6,797 nt of DNA from UBA3103 sp002365855 (lineage in GTDB: Bacteria; Bacillota; Desulfotomaculia; Desulfotomaculales; Pelotomaculaceae). The stretch is from NCBI GenBank assembly GCA_030627625.1, contig DAOURR010000086.1, positions 1-6,797 on the forward strand, read 5' to 3'. Positions 1-4,710 of the stretch are shown piece by piece. The notes under the pieces are model-generated. The model was not told the DNA's origin and ran no database searches. It saw only the letters and a list, made by a program, of their open reading frames with translations. The position numbers and the translations under genes are program-made. The first letter of the stretch is position 1; the number at the start of each line of letters is the position of its first letter.

Positions 1-103
1 AGACTCCAGGAGTTCGGTTTCCTTCCCCCCTGCTAATCAAGCTACAGAGCTCTGGTTATTACTCTGGCAGGTCTGTCTCCTGCTGAACATGCCAGCCTTC
101 GCT
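1..103. other. Non-coding flank beyond the RAYT 3' end, with small hairpins
   Basis: I see no gene here. There are three small inverted repeats: the 10-bp palindrome CAGAGCTCTG at 45-54; CTGGCA (64-69) facing TGCCAG (90-95); and CCAGC (92-96) facing GCTGG (101-105) around a CTTC loop. The last two share bases and cannot form together. The segment lies just outside the left REP hairpin and could be part of the transposable unit's end, but the window edge prevents judging where that unit stops. Confidence 0.4.
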
Positions 104-127
104 GGACATACGACGGTTCTCGTGTGC
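104..127 (+). repeat. REP hairpin, left flank of the RAYT gene
   Basis: Contains the core GACGGTTCTC shared with the repeats at 962-986 and 4711-4735, here on the plus strand. It folds as ACA-(TA)-CGA / TCG-TGT around a CGGTTC loop. It begins 9 bp beyond the transposase stop codon. The copy at 962-986, on the other side of the gene, is in the opposite orientation, so the two form an inverted pair around the gene. Both carry a TA bulge (ACATA), unlike the other copies, which suggests they belong to this transposase unit. Confidence 0.7.
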
Positions 128-136
128 TTCTACGTT

Positions 137-910
137 TTATACCTTTCTTACAATGTGCAATGGCAGACCAGTGGCTCTGGATAGCTGTCGCATACCCAAA
201 CCATACTCATACCTGAGTTGACGCATTATCTGATTCCGACTTTCCGGCTCCATCGTTTGTAATGCCGATACCGGTTTGTCCTTCAACAATTCTACGATTA
301 GACGATATGCTTCTCTTTCACCCAGTCGCCGATTTTCAACATGACCCAGACATTGATCTTCATTGCCCTCTTCCATGAAAACCTGAAACTTCTCTATCGC
401 TAGTTTCTCATGAACCGATAGAATTCCTAGAATGAGCTTTGTATCGACACCGTTAACTTCTTGTCTTTCAACTTTATAGTAGGCCGCGCAGCTACTCCAT
501 CGGTATTGTTCAGGTTTATTGACGATTGCGGCTTTAACAGGATTTTTGTGGATGTAGCGAATGACTGTAAGCAGGTAAGCATCGTCTTCAACGCATTCAC
601 TCTTAAACCGATCCTGGAACACGTGTCCGCGTCGCTCGTATTTCCAGTTGTACCAATAAGCGTAACTTACCCCAAGACGTTTCATAAAAACGGATACGTC
701 CGTATCACTTTCCTTCACTAATAGGTGAACATGGTTGGTCATCAGGCAATACCCGAGAACGGTTATGCCACTCTCCAATCCAATCTTCTTAATCGTCCCT
801 AAAAATTTATCGAAATCATCCTCATCATGGAAGATGTCTTGCTGGTTTATCCCCCTAACAACAATGTGGTAGATTCCCGTTTTACTCTTTTCTCTGGGTT
901 TCCTGGGCAC
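137..910 (-). CDS. REP-associated tyrosine transposase (RAYT, Y1_Tnp/IS200-like family)
   Basis: Single-strand DNA transposase of the HUH/Y1 type, expected to recognise and cleave REP hairpins. From the GTG start at 908-910 it has 257 residues. The metal-binding HUH motif is His60-Val-His62 in TNHVHLLV. The probable catalytic tyrosine is Tyr119 in RYIHKNPVKA, the usual RAYT signature. After about residue 160 there is a C-terminal region ending in a DnaA/TrpR-like helix-turn-helix (RQLSRATGLPLHIVRKV), as in the longer RAYT class. The open frame extends nine codons further upstream to a GTG at 937, but the family normally begins (M)PRKPREKSKTGIYH, and AAGGG (920-924) lies 9 nt before the GTG at 910, so I chose that start. 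No frameshift or stop is visible and all key residues are present, so it could be active. A 5' fragment of a near-identical copy lies at 4601-4660. Confidence 0.93.
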   Translation of the reverse strand: MPRKPREKSKTGIYHIVVRGINQQDIFHDEDDFDKFLGTIKKIGLESGITVLGYCLMTNHVHLLVKESDTDVSVFMKRLGVSYAYWYNWKYERRGHVFQDRFKSECVEDDAYLLTVIRYIHKNPVKAAIVNKPEQYRWSSCAAYYKVERQEVNGVDTKLILGILSVHEKLAIEKFQVFMEEGNEDQCLGHVENRRLGEREAYRLIVELLKDKPVSALQTMEPESRNQIMRQLRYEYGLGMRQLSRATGLPLHIVRKV

Positions 911-937
911 ATCATCACACCCTTCTGAACTCTCCAC

Positions 938-967
938 ATTCTACCACATTACCCCGTGCTCGCACAA
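938..967 (-). promoter_or_regulatory. Possible RAYT promoter overlapping the right REP
   Basis: On the minus strand TAGAAT (938-943) is a good -10 box, and TTGTGC (962-967) could be a weak -35 box with an 18-bp spacer. The -35 element would be the 3' arm of the REP hairpin, so transposase expression and REP folding or binding could interfere. The -35 matches consensus only 3/6; this is inference. Confidence 0.3.
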
Positions 968-986
968 GAGAACCGTCCCTATGTGC
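962..986 (-). repeat. REP hairpin, right flank of the RAYT gene
   Basis: Read on the minus strand: GCACA, T bulge, AGGGA, loop CGGT, TCTCT, TGTGC, a near-complete hairpin with G-T pairs. It lies about 50 bp upstream of the transposase start, in inverted orientation to the copy at 104-127. The whole block 851-987 (transposase 5' end plus this REP) is repeated at 4601-4736. Confidence 0.8.
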
Positions 987-1059
987 CCTGCCCTTATCCA
1001 TTAGGTGGGATTTAGTGGATTGCCTACCAGGGAATTTTACAAGTTTGCAAACCGGAAAA

Positions 1060-1068
1060 TGTTATAAT
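1060..1068 (+). promoter_or_regulatory. Extended -10 promoter of the small membrane protein
   Basis: TGTTATAAT is a perfect TATAAT (1063-1068) preceded by TGn, an extended -10 that can replace a good -35. The nearest -35-like hexamer, TTTACA at 1036-1041, is 21 bp away, too far for a normal spacer. A start near 1075 leaves a leader of about 27 nt carrying the AAGGAGGG ribosome site. Confidence 0.6.
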
Positions 1069-1101
1069 AATGGCGAGAATATAAGGAAGGAGGGTAAACC
1101 T

Positions 1102-1314
1102 ATGAATACGCTGATAAAGAGGACATTAAAAGCGACTAGGAATTACACGCTCGCGGATTTTGCTTGTTTGAAAATTACTCTACTTTCAGCAGGCATTATT
1201 ATCGGTGCTTACTTCCCAAAATTTTTTTTAAGCCACAGTTCACTTCTCTGGTTAGTTTTTATTGTTACCTATGTCTGGATTATGTATAGAACTTTTATTC
1301 AGTATATGAAGTAG
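1102..1314 (+). CDS. Small two-helix membrane protein, unknown function
   Basis: Seventy residues. The ATG at 1102 follows AAGGAGGG (1087-1094) by 7 nt; an open frame runs upstream to 1015, but that part precedes the promoter. The N-terminus is basic (KRTLKATRN). Two hydrophobic segments follow: about residues 22-43 (LACLK-like start, then LSAGIIIGAYFP) and about 47-64 (SLLWLVFIVTYVWIMY). The C-terminus is short. The pattern FxxLKxxLxSxGxxIGxYFP resembles small clostridial proteins often loosely annotated as a phosphate ABC transporter permease; that label is not supported here, since there are no transporter partners. It is transcribed alone and converges on the purF-like gene. No rho-independent terminator is obvious after it. 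Confidence 0.75.
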   Translation: MNTLIKRTLKATRNYTLADFACLKITLLSAGIIIGAYFPKFFLSHSSLLWLVFIVTYVWIMYRTFIQYMK

Positions 1315-1331
1315 TTAAAAATAATAATTAA

Positions 1332-1454
1332 TTAATACTTGCCGTAAGCATTTTTCCATTTGCCAGCTATCGCTATGAACAAGTCATAGCCGCCTTTCCT
1401 GATAAATTCCGTCGCTTGCCTAAAGGCGTAAGGCCATTTACAACTCTTTTCCAT
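1332..1454 (-). CDS. Possible 40-residue ORF overlapping the purF-like 3' end
   Basis: An ATG inside the last codons of the PurF-like gene (1452-1454), in the +1 frame, opens a 40-codon frame, MEKSCKWPYAFRQ... ending ...GKWKNAYGKY. Its composition is protein-like (aromatic-rich, alternating basic and hydrophobic, IRKGGYDLFIAIAGKWK). It overlaps the upstream gene by 17 nt, which would allow translational coupling, but I see no convincing ribosome site. It could instead be the 3' end of a lost gene whose frame happens to extend back. I do not recognise a family. Confidence 0.3.
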   Translation of the reverse strand: MEKSCKWPYAFRQATEFIRKGGYDLFIAIAGKWKNAYGKY

Positions 1455-2844
1455 TCCAGCAGTACGTGCAAATCCTATCCGCGCCTATGCCGATTGAACT
1501 GATCATATCATGGATGTTCTGGTATTTCAGCGTTGAAAGGTTGAGCCGTTTGCTGATGCAATCCACCATGCAGTGGTACTCCTCAGTTGCCGGATCGCAG
1601 TATTTGGCCAAAGACTCCGGTTCTTTTCCTTCAAGCTTGATAATAGCCTGTCTTGCCGCAAGGTCTATTTCTGACCGGGAGACTGAAAAGTTTAAGTATT
1701 TACAGCCGAATACAATAGGCGGGCAAGCAGCTCGAATATGGACTTCACTGGCATTGCATTTATGTAGCAGGTTCACAGTTTCTCTAATCTGTGTGCCGCG
1801 GACAATTGAATCATCGCAAAAGAGCAGTCGTTTACCAGAAACAAGTGCCGGAATGGGCATCAATTTCATTCTTGCAACAAGGTTTCTTATTTCCTGGTTC
1901 TGCGGCATAAAACTCCTGGACCAGGTTGGGGTATATTTTATAAAAGGACGTCCATAGGGTACTTTGGATTGGTTTGAATAACCGATGGCATGTCCGACCC
2001 CGGAGTCAGGCACTCCGGCAACCATATCAATCTCCACGTTGTCATTTTTGGCCAATGCCGCCCCGTTTCTATACCGCATAACCTCAACATTAACTCCTTC
2101 ATATGTGGAGGATGGATAACCAAAATAGACCCATAAAAAAGAACAAATTTGCATTTTATTTTCAGGAGGCGCAATTTTTTCAATTCCATCCGGTGTTAAA
2201 AGAATGATTTCTCCCGGGCCAAGTTCATAACTAAACCTGTACCCGAGATTTGCAAAAGTACACGATTCAAAAGAAACACAATATGAACCTTCTTTATTAC
2301 CTACTAATAAGGGAGTTCTGCCTAGTTTATCCCTCGAAGCATAAATCCCTTGCGGGGTTAATAGCAAAACCGAACAGGATCCCTGAATCAACTCCTGCGC
2401 TCTTAATAAACCATCCTTAAAAGAATCTTCATGATCAATGATTACAGACACCAGCTCTGTAGGATTAATAGCACCCTTGCTCGTCTCCATGAAATGAATA
2501 TTTTTTAGATTGGAGAATGCTTTTTCGGCTATTTCATTCAAATTGTTAATTTTTCCTACTGTGCTGATCGCATAGTGACCAAGGTGTGAACGTACTGTCA
2601 ACGGCTGAGGTTCTGTATCGCTTATACACCCTATGCCCATATTGCCTTTTATATTTGAAAGCTCTGCTTCAAATTTTGCTCTGAATTGTGAATTCTCGAT
2701 GTTATGGATGGACCTGTTGAAACTGTTCCCGTTCCAAATTGCCATTCCCCCTCTGCAAGTTCCCAGGTGCGAATGGTAGTCCGTGCCAAAATACACATCC
2801 ATTACGCAATCTTCTTTAGAGACAACTCCAAACAATCCACCCAC
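1438..2844 (-). CDS. PurF-like amidophosphoribosyltransferase paralog lacking the glutaminase Cys
   Basis: 468 residues, full length for the family. The C-terminal half is a normal type I phosphoribosyltransferase: GVPDSG near 277-282 and the PRPP loop FCDDSIVRGT at 342-351. Cysteines 234 (ICSFLW), 381 (GCKYLNF), 459 and 462 (CTYCWNGK) align with the four [4Fe-4S] ligands of B. subtilis-type PurF. The N-terminal half keeps the Ntn-glutaminase length, but the catalytic Cys of (M)CGxFG is Gly (MGGLFGVV), the HVRYAT arginine loop reads GCISDTEPQPL, and the AHNGNL oxyanion segment reads STVGKINNL. It therefore should not hydrolyse glutamine in the usual way; it may use free ammonia or another amine, or be regulatory. 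I recall a clade in Clostridia and Bacteroidetes with the same MGG start, so this is probably a subfamily trait rather than a mutation. The start is GTG at 2842-2844 with AAGGGG (2855-2860) 10 nt upstream. It stands alone, not in a pur operon. Confidence 0.88.
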   Translation of the reverse strand: MGGLFGVVSKEDCVMDVYFGTDYHSHLGTCRGGMAIWNGNSFNRSIHNIENSQFRAKFEAELSNIKGNMGIGCISDTEPQPLTVRSHLGHYAISTVGKINNLNEIAEKAFSNLKNIHFMETSKGAINPTELVSVIIDHEDSFKDGLLRAQELIQGSCSVLLLTPQGIYASRDKLGRTPLLVGNKEGSYCVSFESCTFANLGYRFSYELGPGEIILLTPDGIEKIAPPENKMQICSFLWVYFGYPSSTYEGVNVEVMRYRNGAALAKNDNVEIDMVAGVPDSGVGHAIGYSNQSKVPYGRPFIKYTPTWSRSFMPQNQEIRNLVARMKLMPIPALVSGKRLLFCDDSIVRGTQIRETVNLLHKCNASEVHIRAACPPIVFGCKYLNFSVSRSEIDLAARQAIIKLEGKEPESLAKYCDPATEEYHCMVDCISKRLNLSTLKYQNIHDMISSIGIGADRICTYCWNGKEL

Positions 2845-2888
2845 TTAAAATACACCCCTTAAAATATTCAAACTGATAAATTCTGACG

Positions 2889-2918
2889 CATATAGATTGG
2901 AGCCGACAGATAAGTCAA
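2889..2918 (-). promoter_or_regulatory. Possible promoter of the purF-like gene
   Basis: On the minus strand TTGACT (2913-2918) and TATATG (2889-2894) are separated by 18 bp, about 45 bp upstream of the GTG start. I see no purine riboswitch core and no recognisable PurR box in 2845-2990. Other AT-rich -10-like hexamers lie further upstream, so the choice is tentative. Confidence 0.4.
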
Positions 2919-2999
2919 AATACATACATTAATAGAATTACATTTTTATAATAATATTGCAACAAATTTTTATAACCATATACATTTAGGGCGAGCATG

Positions 3000-3037
3000 A
3001 AGACCAGGCAGGACGTTCATCCCTGGCTTGTTTTTTT
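3000..3037 (+). terminator. Rho-independent terminator with no gene upstream on its strand
   Basis: The stem is AAG-(A)-CCAGG (3000-3008) pairing with CCTGGCTT (3022-3029), with a 13-nt loop, followed by G and seven T. It points along the plus strand, yet no plus-strand gene precedes it after 1314. A TATAAT at 2947-2952 could start a transcript of about 78 nt ending here. ATGAA (2997-3001) can also pair with TTCAT (3016-3020) in the loop, giving a competing or pseudoknotted fold. Confidence 0.6.
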
Positions 3038-3040
3038 CAT

Positions 3041-3200
3041 CTGAAAACCGCAGGACGTACCATTAAAGGAAGCAAAAAAAAGCTTTTTTTACTTTGAACC
3101 ACCCAAAATTATCTTGTACATATTAACCATTCTCGGCTTCTTTTTTTTAAAAAAATTCTCGAATACTTTAGTTCAAAAAAAAGCCAACCGCAGGTCATTC
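3041..3200. other. AT-rich intergenic region with A/T-tract palindromes
   Basis: No gene. It contains AAAAAAAGCTTTTTTT (3075-3090) and TTTTTTTAAAAAAA (3142-3155), both perfect palindromes, plus a run GTTCAAAAAAAAGCC near 3171-3185 that is roughly complementary to 3082-3099. AACCGCAGG occurs at 3046-3054 and again at 3186-3194, and GCAGGACGT at 3008-3016 and 3050-3058. Such A-tracts probably bend the DNA; no function can be read from the sequence. Confidence 0.45.
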
Positions 3201-3238
3201 TTGAACCCGATATCAATATTATGATAAAATATGCATAT
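3201..3238 (+). promoter_or_regulatory. Promoter and likely operator of the Phd/YefM-RelE operon
   Basis: TTGAAC (3201-3206) and TAAAAT (3225-3230), spacer 18 bp, with TG one base before the -10 (TGATAAAAT). The 10-bp palindrome ATATGCATAT (3229-3238) covers the end of the -10 and the expected start site, the position expected for autorepression by a Phd/YefM-type antitoxin. Transcription from about 3237 rules out the upstream ATG at 3231 as the antitoxin start. Confidence 0.55.
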
Positions 3239-3260
3239 ACTACTGCCGGGGGTGTGTAAT

Positions 3261-3524
3261 ATGCCTAACATCAGGCCGAGCTCTGACTTGAGAAATAAGT
3301 ACAATGAAATTTCGGAATTCTGTCATAAATATTCCGAGCCAGTTTATATCACCAAAAACGGACAGGGTGATTTGGCGGTCATGAGCATTGAAACTTATGA
3401 AAAGCTGGTGGGCAAGTTTGAACTGTATAAACTGCTGGACGAAGGATTGGAAGCCGTGAAAAATAATAAGGTCATGCCTGCCGAAAAAGTGTTTGAAAAA
3501 ATAGAAGACGGATTGCCGGAATGA
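3261..3524 (+). CDS. Type II antitoxin, Phd/YefM family
   Basis: 87 residues. The N-terminal domain MPNIRPSSDLRNKYNEISE... PVYITKNGQGDLAVMS is the classic Phd/YefM fold: a DNA-binding dimer domain with the IRPSSDLRN start and the YITKNGxxxLAVMS strands. The C-terminus (about 50-87) is charged and probably wraps the toxin. The ATG at 3261 follows GGGGG (3248-3252) by 8 nt. Its stop codon overlaps the toxin start (ATGA), so the two are translationally coupled. It should neutralise the toxin and, with it, repress the promoter at 3201-3238. Confidence 0.92.
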   Translation: MPNIRPSSDLRNKYNEISEFCHKYSEPVYITKNGQGDLAVMSIETYEKLVGKFELYKLLDEGLEAVKNNKVMPAEKVFEKIEDGLPE

Positions 3525-3835
3525 AGCGATATAGGATTTTGGTGACCGAACCTGCGGCTGAGGATTTGCAGAAAATTGCGGCATATATTGCCGATGACTT
3601 GCTCGAACCAATCACTGCACGAAGGTTTGTTGATAAAATGAGAGAGGCTGTCATGAGCCTTACCAACATGCCGGCCCGTCATGCGCTGGTGGCCGACGCG
3701 CGTCTTGCCACGCAGGGTATTAGAAAGCTGCCGGTGGATAATTACATTGTGTTCTACATGGTTTCTGAAAAGGAAGGTACGGTTACGATTATCAGGGTTT
3801 TATACGGCAGGCGGGACTGGGAGCATTTGTTATAG
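3521..3835 (+). CDS. Type II toxin, RelE/ParE superfamily
   Basis: 104 residues. It has the ParE/RelE layout: a first strand (YRILVTEPA), a helical hairpin (AAEDLQKIAAYIADDL ... ARRFVDKMREAVMSL), then strands with IRKLPVDNYIVFYMV and the C-terminal IIRVLYGRRDWEHLL, the usual end of ParE-like toxins. RelE-type members cleave mRNA on the ribosome and ParE-type members poison gyrase; from sequence alone I cannot choose. No independent ribosome site is visible, consistent with coupling to the antitoxin, so toxin should be made only after antitoxin. A REP hairpin begins 8 nt after the stop. Confidence 0.9.
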   Translation: MKRYRILVTEPAAEDLQKIAAYIADDLLEPITARRFVDKMREAVMSLTNMPARHALVADARLATQGIRKLPVDNYIVFYMVSEKEGTVTIIRVLYGRRDWEHLL

Positions 3836-3843
3836 TTATGGCA

Positions 3844-3870
3844 GGGACAGGGGGACAGGTCCCTTGTCCC
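3844..3870 (+). repeat. REP hairpin, GGGACA/TGTCCC variant
   Basis: Outer arms GGGACA (3844-3849) and TGTCCC (3865-3870) pair perfectly; inside, GGGGAC pairs with GTCCCT around AG. The layout (outer arm, one G, GGGGAC core, short loop, return) matches the REPs at 962-986 and 4711-4735, but the outer arm sequence differs and the two sides have changed together. It starts 8 nt after the toxin stop codon and may help end that transcript or protect its 3' end, although no strong T-run follows. Confidence 0.75.
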
Positions 3871-3950
3871 ACAGTCTTTTATAACTCCCCTTAACTTCTC
3901 AAGTATTTCCTGGACAGCGGGGGAAAATTGTAGTAGTCATCAATTGTATT

Positions 3951-3983
3951 GGAAGCAAGGGGACGTCCGTTCTTTTTGCTTCC
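3951..3983 (+). repeat. REP hairpin, GGAAGCAA/TTGCTTCC variant
   Basis: Outer arms GGAAGCAA (3951-3958) and TTGCTTCC (3976-3983) are perfectly complementary and enclose GGGGACGTCCGTTCTTT, clearly related to the GGGGGACGGTTCTCT core of the other REPs. This is a third outer-arm sequence on the same core. It is followed by TTTTTGCTTTTT, so it could also work as a terminator for plus-strand transcripts. Confidence 0.7.
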
Positions 3984-4049
3984 TTTTTGCTTTTTAAAGT
4001 GCTTGTATGCATCCCTTCTTACTCATCTTAAAAAGAATTTTCCCATAGA

Positions 4050-4076
4050 GTAAACCGGCCTTAAATGGCCGGTTAC
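4050..4076. repeat. GC-rich hairpin
   Basis: GTAA-(A)-CCGGCC (4050-4060) pairs with GGCCGGTTAC (4067-4076), loop TTAAAT: ten base pairs with a single bulged A. No T-run follows on either strand, so it is not a clear terminator. It does not share the REP core. Confidence 0.5.
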
Positions 4077-4190
4077 ACTCAGATATGGTAAGGGTCAGGT
4101 GTAGTGTTAATACTTCATATACTTGCTTCAAATCAGTAATTGACTTATACGGACGGCAAGAATATCGTAGAGAGTAAAAAGAGCAGCCGC

Positions 4191-4247
4191 TTGCTTATTT
4201 CGCAATCCCGAAATATACTTGATAAAATATATTACATCCGGGTGGTG
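4191..4247 (+). promoter_or_regulatory. Promoter and ribosome site of the truncated HTH gene
   Basis: TTGCTT (4191-4196), 17-bp spacer, TATACT (4214-4219). A ribosome site GGGTGGTG (4240-4247) lies 5 nt before the ATG. The expression signals are intact although the gene is not. Confidence 0.5.
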
Positions 4248-4252
4248 CGTTT

Positions 4253-4357
4253 ATGGAATACTTAACAGTTAAGGAAGCCGGTATAAAGTGGAGCCTTACA
4301 GGCAGGATGGTTAATTATTACTGTACCGCCGGACGCATTAAAGGGGCTAAACTTTGA
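4253..4357 (+). pseudogene. Truncated helix-turn-helix (excisionase/MerR-like) gene
   Basis: 34 codons, MEYLTVKEAGIKWSLTGRMV... NYYCTAGRIKGAKL, then TGA. This is the DNA-binding half of a common small Firmicutes HTH protein, whose members usually continue with a basic turn, a tryptophan strand (xxxWLIPxDAEKP) and a short tail to about 60-90 residues. Here the frame ends just after RIKGA, at the point where the second half should begin. None of the three frames downstream restores a convincing WxIP segment; the frame entered at 4354 (LFSVPPALG) is the closest and would need a shift near 4352. It is probably a broken gene, though a 34-residue peptide could still be made. Confidence 0.6.
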
Positions 4358-4526
4358 TTGTCAGGCGCTGCGGCCAAAAATATCTTTTCAGTGTCCCGCC
4401 CGCCCTGGGCTGTCATTTGGGCAAGGGTTTGTTTTACACTCTTAAACAGGTTGGATTTTTTAAAACAGCAGTCTTCCCTTCCTGTGACTTAAAAGCAAGT
4501 TTTGTTTGCATTGAACTTAATCCCGC
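4358..4526. other. Non-coding remnant region
   Basis: An open frame of 60 codons exists (4354-4536, plus strand), but its composition is not protein-like, it has no ribosome site, and its beginning coincides with the break in the HTH gene. I see nothing else here. Confidence 0.35.
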
Positions 4527-4601
4527 TTATTCATAGTTTATCAGCCAGTTTTCTGCTTCCTCAGTGTTGTTAAATACTCTAAAGTCTTTTCCCTTATTGT
4601 C
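4527..4601 (-). pseudogene. 3' end of an unidentified gene, cut by RAYT-derived sequence
   Basis: On the minus strand 24 codons read DNKGKDFRVFNNTEEAENWL followed by INYE and a stop. The end FRVFNNxEEAxxWL resembles the C-terminus of STAS/SpoIIAA-like proteins, which commonly end xVFxxxEEAxxWL, but the piece is too short to be sure. Upstream, the frame meets a TAG inside the RAYT-derived segment, and the gene's similarity stops exactly where the RAYT copy begins (4601). The simplest reading is that the 5' part was replaced or deleted together with the RAYT 3' part. Confidence 0.45.
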
Positions 4602-4660
4602 CCCCTAACAACAATGTGGTAGATTCCCGTTTTACTCTTTTCTCTGGGCTTCCTGGGCAC
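4601..4660 (-). pseudogene. 5' fragment of a second RAYT gene
   Basis: The block 4601-4736 repeats 851-987 with two substitutions in the coding and near-upstream part, one missing C near 4704, and two changes inside the REP. From the GTG at 4658-4660 only about the first 20 codons (PRKPREKSKTGIYHIVVRG) survive; the HUH motif and tyrosine are gone. The one coding difference (T899 versus C4649) is synonymous. Beyond 4601 the sequence is unrelated, so this is an internal breakpoint, not the natural end of the element. Confidence 0.9.
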
Positions 4661-4710
4661 ATCATCACACCCTTCTGAACTCTCCACATTCTACTACATT
4701 ACCCGTGCTC

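Larger units (their letters stand above)
3871..4190. other. Intergenic region with REP and hairpin structures, no gene
   Basis: No open frame that I trust. Apart from the REP at 3951-3983 and the hairpin at 4050-4076 I see only unique sequence. A minus-strand stretch around 3875-3935 reads FSPAVQEILEKLRGVIKDC, which looks protein-like, but it lacks a start and runs on into the REP. Confidence 0.4.

Noticed and set aside
911..937. Longer RAYT start at GTG 937
   Set aside because: The family normally begins (M)PRKPR, and the AAGGG site fits the GTG at 910.
1391..1428. CGCCTTT/AAAGGCG inverted repeat as a shared terminator of the convergent genes
   Set aside because: 24-nt loop, no T-run on either side, and inside the 40-codon ORF.
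1438..1480. Cys13 of the PurF-like protein as an alternative glutaminase nucleophile after propeptide cleavage (encoded near 2806-2808)
   Set aside because: It follows, rather than precedes, the FGVV segment that normally comes right after the nucleophile, so the fold would place it wrongly.
2845..2990. Purine riboswitch before the purF-like gene
   Set aside because: None of the conserved loop sequences or P1 stem can be found; the region is simply AT-rich.
3115..3120. TGTACA, the core of known YefM operators, upstream of the TA operon
   Set aside because: A single six-base site 80 bp before the -35; chance is sufficient.
3231..3260. Upstream ATG (3231) as the antitoxin start
   Set aside because: It lies at the promoter -10/start site; the ATG at 3261 has the ribosome site and the usual family N-terminus.
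3875..3935. Minus-strand reading FSPAVQEILEKLRGVIKDC as a gene remnant
   Set aside because: No start, no stop of its own before the REP and toxin antisense; too short to support beyond a mention.
4354..4536. 60-codon plus-strand frame beginning LIVRRCGQKYLFSVPP
   Set aside because: TTG start without ribosome site, composition not protein-like; probably the debris after the broken HTH gene.
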